Assembly: GCA_963169105.1 (NCBI GenBank) | Contig: OY720633.1 | Coordinates: forward strand, 160,471,780-160,535,779 | Direction of reading: 5' to 3' | Source of the DNA: Ceriagrion tenellum | Lineage: Eukaryota > Arthropoda > Insecta > Odonata > Coenagrionidae | DNA length: 64,000 bases | Shown: piece after piece, positions 50,501-61,638 of the stretch | How positions within the stretch are numbered: the stretch's first letter is position 1 | Layout: each line of letters starts with the position of its first letter | Position numbers and translations under genes: made by a program | Notes under the pieces: model-generated | Seen by the model: only the letters and a program-made list of their open reading frames with translations | Database searches by the model: none | Told to the model about the DNA's origin: nothing

Positions 50501-51700
50501 ATAATAATGTTTTTACACCCGTACAATCAAATCGTGCACTTCATTTTGAGGCACCAGTGCGATACAAAAAAAACTTACTGCCACAAATTTATTATTGGCT
50601 CTGCAACCATATGAAGAGATATGTATTAGTTAATTAACTGTTTGAGATATCACGATGAAATGGATAATGAAAATGACGATACTTAGCGTGGCCCAATTGT
50701 AGTTTTAAGCATGAAACGTTTCACAGCAATTCCATAATCTTTTAATCCATTGATAAGACCTAGGTAATGATTCTCGCAAGGAACATGTTAAATGCATGAA
50801 GAGTATATAATGGGAAAACCGATAATTACAGACCAAAAACTTTTATGAAGAGTATAAAATTCAGAAAATTGACGTAGATAGTGATGTTAAGAAATAGTTC
50901 ATCATTATTACTAGTTTAATTAGTTCATCCGCACTTCAATGATTTAATTCATTAAATTGATCCTCTTCAATATTTACTAAGAATCATTCTAATCGTACAG
51001 TTGATATTTACAGATAAAATTAAGTACGCACTTGAAACAGGGACTTACAGAGAGTCCGTATCGGAAAAACAATGAACCTTTTTACGAAAAAAACTAAAGA
51101 TGTTCAATGATTAGAACTTAACAAAACTCGTTTATCTATATCGTGGTAAACAATATTATTATTGGAAATAAATTTTATGACACTTCATGGGGTTCTAGTT
51201 ATCTGCAAACAGCAGTTACTGAAATACATTACATTAGGGAAACTTGCATTTGAAAGATATCACATGGAAATAATAATAAAAGGCAGTATTATCTGCTACC
51301 ATTGCAAATAAATAATAGTCCATGCATTTATCACTTATATATGAATGAAAATACCTTAGGGAAAACAATGTATATGTCCAGGGAGGACAACATAAAATAT
51401 TAACAATACAATAACAACGATTCGTCGCGATCACGTTCAAGAGGTGATGTTTGAAGAGCAGCTGCTTTCCAGCATCTTTAAAAATATTGTCCCCAAAGGA
51501 AATTTGAAACCTTTGAAATATCCCATTTTAAATTAGCACAAAAGACAATAAGTCTATTCTAAATTCCATCGGAGGGGAAGGAGGGGGGGACCAAATGAAC
51601 ATTCTGAACCAAAGCTGAGAAAATGCATTATACCAAGATATCTTCAAATAATTGCTGAATAAAAACACTTGGTAATCTCCCACCAATTTATTTGCCGGCA
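47556..51700. other. Non-coding stretch with one purine-rich block
   Basis: 49085-49335 is almost entirely G/A on the plus strand and gives open frames on both strands that I treat as compositional. The frames at 49709-49966 and 49970-50152 (plus) are Lys/Arg-rich without a recognised motif. The remainder is AT-rich with no supported feature. Confidence 0.5.
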
Positions 51701-51701
51701 C

Positions 51702-51762
51702 GACGCGTTTCACCACGCAGTGGCATAATCTGTGGCGCAGATTATGCCACAGTGTGGTGAAA
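51702..51762 (-). ncRNA. Hammerhead-like motif in a fold-back
   Basis: On the minus strand CAGATTA (51732-51726, for CUGANGA), stem II TGCCAC/GTGGT, GAAA and CGCG-TC (51711-51702) give a hammerhead-like order with two core differences. The same sequence is present inverted: 51708-51732 and 51738-51762 are reverse complements with 23 of 25 matching around a 5-base loop. The motif is thus duplicated head to head. Confidence 0.5.
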
Positions 51763-51800
51763 TCAGAAAACCATTTATTCAAATAGATGGTTTTCTGATT
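51761..51800. repeat. Perfect 14-bp hairpin adjoining the previous fold-back
   Basis: 51761-51774 and 51787-51800 are exact reverse complements around 12 bases. It directly follows the hammerhead fold-back, making two consecutive hairpins. Confidence 0.85.
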
Positions 51801-53515
<1,715 letters not shown>

Positions 53516-53604
53516 ACCCGACGAAAAACACGTGTAGTGCACAAATATTGTAAAAAAGTGTCACAGGCGTGACTGGCAGTTACACATAGAAAACACAAAA
53601 AAGA

Positions 53605-53662
53605 AAAACTCAGATATTTATATATATTCGGCGGACACAACCGCCTTCGTCAGAAATAAGTA
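53605..53662 (-). ncRNA. Hammerhead ribozyme motif of the Penelope-like element
   Basis: The minus strand reads CTGACGA, A, then a perfect stem GGCGG/CCGCC around TTGTGT, then GAA followed by TATATATAAATATC. This is the hammerhead order (CUGANGA, stem II, GAA..., stem III, UC cleavage). The base after GAA is T rather than the expected A, so activity is uncertain. Its place just 3' of the Penelope ORF fits known Penelope terminal repeats. Confidence 0.6.
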
Positions 53663-53734
53663 GGTACTGACGGGTAAAGGATAGAAGGGAGGGAGAGGTG
53701 GGGGAGGAGGTAGGGGAAGGGAAGGAGAGGGGGA

Positions 53735-54592
53735 TTAGTGAGAGACATTGATGCCGGGGGGGAGGAACGCGTGATAGAGCCAAATTAGTGAGAGCTCTAC
53801 AGAATTAAGATCAATAGTGGAAGCAGATGGTGGAAGGGAGTACAGAACTGAAATATTGTAGCAGTTGTCAAAGGATTTCTTGTGATGAGAGGCGTGGATC
53901 GCCACGGGAAGGGAAGCAGATTGAGATGGGTTATTACAATTGGCACGGTGATTATTGATCCGTATATTAAGGGGGGTGAAACTTTTTCCGACATAGAAGC
54001 TTGGGCATAGCCTACATTGTAGGTGGTAAACAACATTGCTGGTGACGCAAGAGGAGGGAAGAGGGTTGGGGAAGGAGGCGATGGAGGGGTTGGGAGGAGG
54101 GGAGGAACTGAAGATTGGACATAATTTGCACCGGGGACGATTACAAGGGGAGGAGGTGGGTTTTGATGCAGCAGGGATTTTGGAAAGATGCTTCGTGGAT
54201 TGTAATATATCGGACAAGTTAGGAGGACGCTTGTATGTGATTGAGGGTGGCTGGGAGAAAATTTTTGAAGTGGAGGAGTGGTTTTTCAGAATGGGAAAGA
54301 GATCTTTAAGGATAAAATTGATAGACTGAACACCTGGGAAATACGTAGTGCAAATAGAAAGGATGCGGGAGTCTTTAGTGGGAGGAGGTTTGGTGGAGGG
54401 GCGATTTTTCCTGATTTTTTTAACGAGAAGGGATTCTGGGTAGCCACGCTTGAGGAGCGAGTGGTGAAGGTTGGTAAGGAATGTATTGAGGGAATCAGGA
54501 TTATTACAAATACGATGGCCTCGGATGGATAGTGAGAAGGGAAGAGAGCGTTTGGTATGGGAGGGGTGGCAGCTACTATAGTGAAGATATTG
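53735..54592 (-). CDS. Penelope-like element ORF, C-terminal part (RT thumb + GIY-YIG endonuclease)
   Basis: A stop-free frame of 286 codons, much longer than the part after the first Met codon (54217). It begins with YLHYSSCHPSHTKRS, SIRGHRICNNPDSL and LKRGYPESLL, the reverse transcriptase thumb of Penelope elements. TYFPGVQSINFILKDLFPIL and YKRPPNLSDIL follow, then the Cys-rich linker CNRPRCKLCPIF. The GIY-YIG endonuclease follows: VVYHLQC, then FYVGKS, with Arg in LNIRINNHRANC and Glu in NSVELSLIWLYHAF, ending in LPPGINVSH. The key Tyr, Gly, Arg and Glu positions are present in the endonuclease. The palm is missing because of 5' truncation at an inverted junction, with a stop (TAA) at 54595-54593. 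The open frame suggests a young insertion. Confidence 0.9.
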   Translation of the reverse strand, partial: QYLHYSSCHPSHTKRSLPFSLSIRGHRICNNPDSLNTFLTNLHHSLLKRGYPESLLVKKIRKNRPSTKPPPTKDSRILSICTTYFPGVQSINFILKDLFPILKNHSSTSKIFSQPPSITYKRPPNLSDILQSTKHLSKIPAASKPTSSPCNRPRCKLCPIFSSSPPPNPSIASFPNPLPSSCVTSNVVYHLQCRLCPSFYVGKSFTPLNIRINNHRANCNNPSQSASLPVAIHASHHKKSFDNCYNISVLYSLPPSASTIDLNSVELSLIWLYHAFLPPGINVSH

Positions 54593-54776
54593 TTATTTAT
54601 TCGTTTATTTATTGTTGTTGACATTAAATTATCAGACCTGAATTTTCAGACCTCCGTTCACATCAAACCACGAATAAACAACAATATCTTCACTATAGTA
54701 GCTGCCACCCCTTCCGTACCAAACGCTCTCTTCCCTTCTCACTATCCATCCGAGGCCATCGTATTTGTAATAATCC
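54498..54776. repeat. 97-bp inverted repeat within the Penelope-like element
   Basis: 54498-54594 and 54680-54776 are reverse complements with two mismatches in 97 bases, separated by 85 bases. Both arms encode the same reverse transcriptase thumb segment. The high identity implies that both arms came from one recent event. Confidence 0.95.
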
Positions 54777-54777
54777 T
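54634..54777 (+). pseudogene. Inverted Penelope RT fragment
   Basis: The plus strand translates as LNFQTSVHIKP and, after a frame slip, NKQQYLHYSSCHP, KRSLPFSLSIRGHRICNNP. This repeats the thumb segment of the minus-strand ORF and extends about 45 bases further upstream. It stops at 54777, where unrelated AT-rich DNA begins. Confidence 0.85.
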
Positions 54778-55329
54778 TTGCATATTTAATATATAATGGA
54801 CACATAAAGTCGCGACAAAGACCATTGGAAATAAAATCGGATAAAAATTCCTATCCTTGCAATCCATTTTTGTTTTCCAATGAACTACGCTAAATTTTGA
54901 AAAAAAAAATCATAAAAGCGCTGCAATTTCAGCGTTTTTTGGTCAGCTCTCCCCTTGACGACCGATAACGTTCTTGAAGCCCTTATATGGATACATGGTG
55001 ATAAAATGCCCATAACGTATCATTTGAATGTTAAGTAGTTATTACCATCAGTAAATTAAGGGAAACAGCATAGATCTGAAAAAACCCGCAACATCTGCAC
55101 CAAAAACTATGCAATAATGACGGAATCCTGCCGGTAGGTTATTTAAAAAGGTCTCAGACCACAAGGACCCGAAAGTGTACTAAGCAAATTCAGTTAAAGT
55201 TCTTCTAGCAGAAAAATAGGCAATTTCCATTAATAAAATATTAATACAGTAAATGGGAAGATAGATTCTTTTCTGTATAGTTAGAACTTCCATACTATTT
55301 CTCACCCACATCCCTCCCATTTAGACTCA
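54778..55329. other. AT-rich non-coding stretch
   Basis: No feature recognised. A GCGCTG/CAGCG mini-hairpin followed by T-runs at 54917-54941 is probably chance. Confidence 0.5.
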
Positions 55330-55650
55330 ATGGGCATTTCTGGTAGTGGACGTATGACAAAGAAAAGTGTTTCGTTGGTTTGGCCATCTTGAGAGAATGG
55401 AAGAGGGTCTAACCAGGTGTACCTTGGCAAGGTGAACAGTGTGAGAGGAAGAGATAGACCACGAAAATATTGGTGAATGTGGTGGGAGAGACTCTGAAGA
55501 GGAGTAGTAGTCTTCAGAACAGGAGTGATTGATTGCTTATTTAACCTGGGCTAGGTGAGCCTTTACAAAGGGTTAGCCCCCTCTTTCTCTAGCCCAGGGC
55601 TCTTTTACAGAGTTAATTCAGAATTTATATTCATTTTTACAATGGCAATG
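55330..55650 (+). mobile_element. LINE 3' end (lineage C)
   Basis: The plus strand reads, across frameshifts, LVWPS or FVGLAI, then PGVPWQGEQCE, RGRDRPRKYW, VGETLKRSSSLQNRS. This matches the closing block of single-ORF LINEs (WFGHxxRM, RGRPRKxWxDxVEExLxxRxLSLQNxR) and the minus-strand element at 7.8-10.2 kb (RDRPRKSWV). It is followed by a 3' segment with AACCTGGGCTAGGTGAGCC. No upstream domains are present, so it is a 5'-truncated relic. Confidence 0.7.
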
Positions 55651-58339
55651 AAAATTTTGACATTTTGACAGGAGAGCATGATTGAAGAAATATGAGTGTA
55701 CGGTTTGAGTTACGGTTAAGCAAAATTGGTTCGTGAGCATAGGGCGTTATATGGAGGAAATTATCAAAAGGGGGCTATTTTTCAAGGGATAACGGCAATA
55801 ATGAAAGTCGTGGGTATTGGCAACCCCGAGAGGGAATGTTGAATTGTGCACGCTTATATGTAACTTATCAAACACTTAATGTAATACTGTCACGTAAATA
55901 CGATGATGATGAACACAACTAAAACTGTACAGTATTCTTATGATAGCAGAGAAAGGAATTTTGTTATACCAACAGTGGGTGATAAATATGGCGAAAAGGT
56001 AAGGAGGTATGTTCACTGTAAACAATTATATGAGTACAGAAAAGACACAGAAATGTAGTGCAAAGATAAAACATACCGAAATAAAAATATTGTAAAAAAA
56101 TGTTCCCCTCGAGATCTGTTATCTGTAGCAAGTAAAAATATTATATTTCCTGCAACCACTGGTGCACATTAATTTTAATAATGAGCCTGAGCTGCATGAT
56201 TTTAAGCATGTACTAAAATAATATGTAATGCTACGAGCGGGAATATATCCCGTGGAAAGACATTGGCTGACGGAACTGTTAAACATAAATTGGACACATG
56301 AGATAAATAAAAATAAAACTTTCAAAAACATCTTACTCGCAGGAAAATACTCCGATAGCTCCACAGGTCAAGCTCCTCAGATCCTGTTCTTCCGACCGAC
56401 CGACAAATCAGACAAAAAGTTTGAGCGCAAAGGTACTCTATTGGATTCATTACGAAACGATGAAAACCACCCGATGGCCAAGTCACACACTTGAATTCTT
56501 CGAGCTCTGGTTAGTACTTTCCACTCAAAAAACTGTGATTCTCCGTTTCAAAAGTTTAACTAAGGTCCAAATAATCACATATCCTAAGTTAAGAACTCAA
56601 ACCCGATCAATTGCAATGGGTTAAGACTCACCAGGTTTTCGCCTCAGAGAGTTTCTGAGTTTCAAGAGGATAGTATTTTACGGCTGAGGAGGTTAAGAAA
56701 TAATCTATCGAGTATTTTTTTCTTGTTGGTTGAAAAACTAAAAATGAGAGAAAATTACGATATAATTAATTCCATTAATTTTAGCGTTTCCCCTGATTGT
56801 AACTCTGCTTTGCATAATACTTGACTGTTATCTCTAGACACTGCACAGGAAAATATACAACAAACTAAAAATTTTAAGAAAACTTTTCACGAGGTACACG
56901 AAAGATAAAAAGGAAAGAGAACGCTGGAATATATCTAAGAGAATAAACACGTTGCCAAAAAGTGCGCCTTCTAAATGTAAGGTCCCAGATCATAAAAGGT
57001 ATGTTTAAATGGCACATACCTTAGTGATTAATATCTCACGGTTCATTTAACTGCACTGTTCTGCACCGTCAAATACCAATAAAAATAACGACTAATCAAG
57101 TTTTTGACAGAGACATAATAGCCTTTACAAACCACTATTCGTTCTCAACCTTTCTCCTCAGGACCAAGAAATAAATCAGAAAACTTCTCTAGTACGTTCT
57201 GATCCCGGATAAAATAGTTATATGCTCAAGCTTCCTCAGGTACATTGCGGCCGAATCTCCTCTAACTTGGGTGATTAGGATACCCATTATGCCCAGCCAT
57301 AAAAGTGAAAGGATCGTTCGTAAAAGATTATGCTGCTATGGTGGAATGCTTTACATACTTACGTTTGATAATTAAGGATGAGACGTCCATGAAAATCATA
57401 TGAATGAAACATCTATTCTGACCACTAAAGGATACCTTCGTTACAGTTAATAAAAAAGCTTAAGAAATCATCAATGTCACTCAGAGTCCTTTCCAACTAT
57501 TTCAAGACTTTAACAAGAAGTTAAAAGGCATTCCCAGCTCCATTTCCATTTTATATGACTGATCCTTCTCTTCTAACGCTCTGCCAAAAAGATAAACTAA
57601 GCAGGATACTGAAACAGAGTTTTCTCGTTAAATTATTTATAGAAAGCCATTAGTTAGCCGCTTCTATGGGGAAGATGGCTCAAGCAACATGAGGTTGTAA
57701 TTTAAGTTCCCTCAGAGGAACTCATGGTTAGTGGTAAAATTGGCATAGCAGCCTAGAAATCGTCTAGAGATTCATTGCGGACTTTAAATCCTCAGTGGAC
57801 AGTGTTTTAGATTTGTTTTAAATTCCGAAAATGCTTAAGAAACGTTGAACTCCACTGAATAAATTCCAATGGAGCAAGCCAATGCTAGTATTTCATCGTT
57901 TGTTCTGGTGAATGACATGACAATGAGGAATTACTATGCCTTAAAATCGTGATTTAAGGTGGTTACATCTTGTTCCATAGAACAGCGGATGATCCAGAGG
58001 TGGAAAAACATTGACAATACAGGAATTTCAATAAAAGGAATGCTATACATTCAATAAGACGCGTAACGAATACACTAACCTCATGCAATGGGTATTGAAA
58101 GCTTCAGAACGAGACATTAACATAGATAGTAGGTAGATTAATTGGGATAGTGGCCGACAAATACGATTAATAGCATAACTACGGTTAGGTGGACAGGAAG
58201 CGTAGAGAGAAATGCGCCGGTATTAGATTGATCATTACAAAAAGCCGAGATGGGACCACAGGGTATTGTTCCGTTCTACGGGCGGATAACTCCTTAAGAA
58301 GAGCTCTCCACATCCTACTCGAGAAGAGACCGGAATTCC
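55651..58339. other. AT-rich non-coding stretch
   Basis: No gene or repeat recognised. The open frames 56119-56364 (minus) and 56228-56494 (plus) overlap on opposite strands and carry no motif. Confidence 0.5.
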
Positions 58340-58430
58340 GTTAAAAAATCCGTACAACGGCCGGGATTTGAACTCAGGCCTTCTGGATGTGAACCAGTAC
58401 CCTATTCAACAAACCAACCTGATCACTGGA
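58340..58430 (-). mobile_element. tRNA-derived SINE-like element
   Basis: On the minus strand TGGTTTGTTGAATAGG (58416-58401, A-box-like) is followed by GAGTTCAAATCCC (58375-58363, B-box-like) in the context CCTGAGTTCAAATCCCGG. The spacing fits a tRNA-type internal promoter. There is no complementary acceptor stem, so a functional tRNA is unlikely. Confidence 0.5.
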
Positions 58431-59379
58431 AAAAAATAGTGCCCCAATTAATGCGATACTTACTTAAAATTACACGAATTCGACGCCAACACTAAAAATA
58501 CTTGAGGGAAGAACTATTAAGATGATTAAGAAGCTTTCACACACATTTGGGGGCTTAATTTACTATTGTCCATCACCACGACTACCATCACTGGAAGAGA
58601 GATTTTTTTGTCGCCTGATCGCTGCAATACGTATGCGTGGAATATAACGCCAGGAAATAACTTGCCGGGAAAACGCTCATAAGTCGGCAGACGCCGTGAG
58701 CTACTATATGCTTCGTACAAAGCAAAATTTGAAAGGATACAAAAGCACGTTGACCGATCAATGGTCATTAAGGGTATATGCTAGGGAAATATCACATTAA
58801 GTATAACACTTTCAAGTAACGTTTTATTTACATTTGTGATGATAGTTTTACGATGAGTGATATGAAGAGAGAAGTTCATTACAATATAAGCACTGGTTAG
58901 TTTCTCACGTCGTTCAGAAGATGAAAAAATTACATTTCCTCCATGCATACTGGGTGCCAAGATGCAGTCTAAACATTTTTGGGCACCATTAGGAGTCATC
59001 ATCATTCAGTATAAAACTAAGAGGAATTAAATGCCCTAAAACTCCTTTTTCTTTCCACAGTTGCAAAGGTTTTCCTGGGCAGAATATCGTCTATGTAACA
59101 CATACCATCACAATTTTCCGGGTAATTTGCAACAGAGAAGTCAAAATTACCACTAACAACTTAAAAAAATGACTAGTACAATTTCCAATCATTGCATGTA
59201 CAAATGATATACCTATTCATACATTCAATGATTGGCAATTCGTCAAGTTCGTCGTTACGCGAGTATAAACGACGATGTTGGGTTTATCCACCGCGACAGA
59301 GGCTTTTTAAGCACGACCATCGTCTCATGCGCCACAGTGTGGACTTGAGGCGCGAACATCCAGTTCGCATAAACCACCC
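58431..59379. other. AT-rich non-coding stretch
   Basis: Open frames at 58526-58768 and 58781-59005 (minus) lack recognisable domains. A 10-bp inverted repeat (59185-59194 with 59226-59235) is the only structure seen. Confidence 0.5.
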
Positions 59380-59500
59380 TCGAAATTTGCCTTGAAGGAA
59401 GATGAAGATGGCCAACACACATGACCGGAAATTGGGAGATCTGGGTTTGAATCACGGTCAAGTCAAATGATTTTTCCAAGGCAAATTTCAACCCTCGGTG
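59380..59500 (+). mobile_element. tRNA-derived SINE, copy 2
   Basis: GCCAACACACATGACCGGAA and, after ATTGGGAGATCT, the B box GGTTTGAATCA (59444-59454) match the element at 41.6 kb almost base for base. GAAATTTGCCTTG (59382-59394) and CAAGGCAAATTTC near 59477 are inverted repeats flanking the tRNA-like core, a feature not clear in the other copy. Confidence 0.65.
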
Positions 59501-59607
59501 AACTATTAAAATAACACGAAACAGCGCGAGGAATTAGAAAATTTACTTAAAAGCATTTGGAGCAAATGAAGTAGTTTATTTCGCATTTATCGGCAAACAT
59601 AAATTCC

Positions 59608-59643
59608 TCGCCACCGGGTAGGAAATTTCTTACCCGGTGGCGA
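59608..59643. repeat. 36-bp near-perfect palindrome
   Basis: 59608-59625 and 59626-59643 are reverse complements with one mismatch and no loop. The arms are GC-rich (CGCCACCGGGTA) within AT-rich DNA. Confidence 0.9.
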
Positions 59644-61121
59644 ACCCGAGAGAATTACACAAATATTATCCGCCGGGAAAGTGTAAAATCATACAATAAT
59701 TACTATACATATACGCGGTTACACTCAATGCAGATTGGTAAACAAGCAAATAAAGTTGAGCTGAACGAAACAGTTTGTAACAAGGACCAATTGAAATTTG
59801 AGGAAAGATTACTAATTAAAACTGGTAAAAATTGCAGAGCAAGAAAATAATTATAAGAGTAATATGGATGGTGGAACACTGAAACTTACAAAGAATTTTA
59901 TGGCGAAGGATATCGGTGAGAAAATATTATTATTTGGCATCATAAAAAACAAGGAGGTGAATAGGCATTCCTAATAAAACGACTACAAAAAAGTGTTTTT
60001 CGTTGATGCAAAAAAAATGAATTGCTAATCTCATCGAAATAATGATGTTTCCCCATTACGTTGCGGAGCAAAATACGCACTTCCGCTTCTGGTATAAGAA
60101 AACGAATGCACTAATATTCTCGACCTTATTACAAATAATGCAGTCCAACCATTAAATGCTGACGCTCAGCACGTCCTTCTAGCCAGCGCAAGTGGTAAAG
60201 GTCACTGTTCTAAATTCCTCAGAATTGCAAAAAACATATTACACGTCGCGAATGGCCAGTTGAATGGAGTCCGGTTTTAAGCGTCCATCACAATAAATTA
60301 AGCTTTGAGCGATTTGTTTTAGGATAAGACATTCCTGTCCTCGGGAATTCCAGGCTGATTCGGATAAATATGACATAATAAATCCGTACAAAAGTTATAA
60401 GCAAATTACAGTCAAAGGAAATTTGCAATCATTTCTGCCGACGCTTCAGGACCGTAGTGTGCGCGCCACTGCAGAGGGTAAGCTTACGTAAGTGGTTGCG
60501 TTATCCCATCCGAGAGAGAGAGAGCAGTGGAAAACAGAGCCGCATTTAAACCTTTATCGCATCGCAATTTGAGAGATTAAGGTGGCTGACTGGCTGGTAA
60601 GCGTGAATCTTTGAGAGCACATTTTAATTACTTTGAAATAGGCCGAAAAAATTCTTGGACCACATTTCGCTTCAGCAAATCTGCTTCTTCGGTGGAAATC
60701 ATCATTAATTTAGTAATATAGATGATGCAAAATTTGTGTTTTAAAATGTTTGCCTTAATCAAAGCTCTGTAATGACTAGGATTCACAGCGCGAAAACCAT
60801 ATGTAGATACGTGTTTTTTACTCGGCATGATACCTTCATACTTGTTAGCCACCATTATAAGAATATGAAACAAATTATGCCGCGTTCAGGTGAAAATCTG
60901 TACATATGTAATTGAATTATTTCGAAATACATGCCTAGTGCCATAAAGCTACCTGTTAAAACAGCGCTAAATTGTCGAGAAGTCTATTCGGAAACATGAA
61001 ATATAGCCCACTTTAACTTATTTAAGTAGACGTATGCAAAGTTCCACACACATCTACACATAAATAAAAATCGCTCTAACCACCTTAACAGGCAAAAATG
61101 TTTTAGCAAAGACCGACTCAC
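59644..61121. other. Non-coding stretch, downstream intron of the channel gene
   Basis: In the sense of the potassium-channel gene (minus strand) this is intron sequence after the donor at 61121-61116. No next exon carrying the rest of the filter was found in it. A (GA)n run lies near 60512-60523. The frame 60628-60873 (minus) has no channel motif. Confidence 0.55.
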
Positions 61122-61638
61122 CGATCGTGGTAAACACGGTGCCGCAGAAGAATACAGCGTTCCAGAAGCCCCACACTTTCTTGTCGCTGTCCTTGACGCC
61201 GACCGTAAACGAAGCGTAGAGCTGCTCCTCGAAGGCCCTCAGGCTGGCCGTGGCCTCCACCTCCCACTGCTCGTCGTCGGGATACGCACCCACGCTGATC
61301 TCGTCGGGCCCCGGGACGCTGGGGCCGCCGCGCCCCCCGCCGCCGATCACACCACCGACGCCCCCCGCCGGCTCCGTGGTCACGCCGCGGCTCAGGTCTC
61401 GGATCTTGTGCAGGAACGCCTTCCTTTCGCGGAAGATGTCCTCGCGCTGCCGGTCCTCGTGCGGCCCCTCCACGGCCACGAATATCGCCGCCCCGAGCAC
61501 GCTATAAGCCATCACCACGGTGAGCAGGAAGATGTGCGTGAACCACCGCGTCGACCAGTCCCGCACGCGGCCGTAGCACCAGAACGCTGTCTTCTCGCCC
61601 ACCGACAGCCCCGACTTGGCTGTGTTGAGCGTGAAGTC
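61122..61638 (-). CDS. Internal exon of a two-pore-domain potassium channel (K2P/KCNK family)
   Basis: A 517-base exon, phase 0 at its start, ending one base into a codon; acceptor CGCCTTTCAG|GAC and donor CG|GTGAGT are consensus. It encodes 172 residues: a cytosolic lead (1-31), membrane helix M1 (about 32-57, WFTHIFLLTVVMAYSVLGAA), a charged cap helix (58-84, EDRQREDIFRERKAF), a Gly/Pro-rich insert (91-111), a second cap helix (122-144), and pore helix 1 with FWNAVFFCGTVFTTI (158-172), cut at the Gly codon of the TTIGYG-type filter. K2P channels conduct background potassium current in the plasma membrane as dimers. M2, the second pore and M4 lie on exons not in this window. No Cys occurs in the cap. 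Codon use is GC-rich against AT-rich introns. The exact subfamily is uncertain; it resembles insect TWIK/KCNK18-type channels. Confidence 0.9.

Larger units (their letters stand above)
53605..54777 (-). mobile_element. Penelope-like retroelement, 5'-truncated, with inverted fragment
   Basis: The minus strand carries, from about 54592 to 53735, the thumb end of a Penelope reverse transcriptase, the linker and a GIY-YIG endonuclease, then a T/C-rich 3' untranslated part (53663-53734), a hammerhead-like motif (53660-53605) and finally the (TA)n tract. A second, plus-strand fragment (54634-54777) encodes the same thumb segment, so the two truncated 5' ends face each other. Penelope elements are known for such inverted, truncated copies and for ribozymes in their terminal repeats. 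The palm with the catalytic aspartates is missing, so the copy is not autonomous. Confidence 0.9.

Noticed and set aside
54905..54945. Hairpin plus T-run resembling a bacterial terminator
   Set aside because: The window is eukaryotic and the structure is short; chance in AT-rich DNA.
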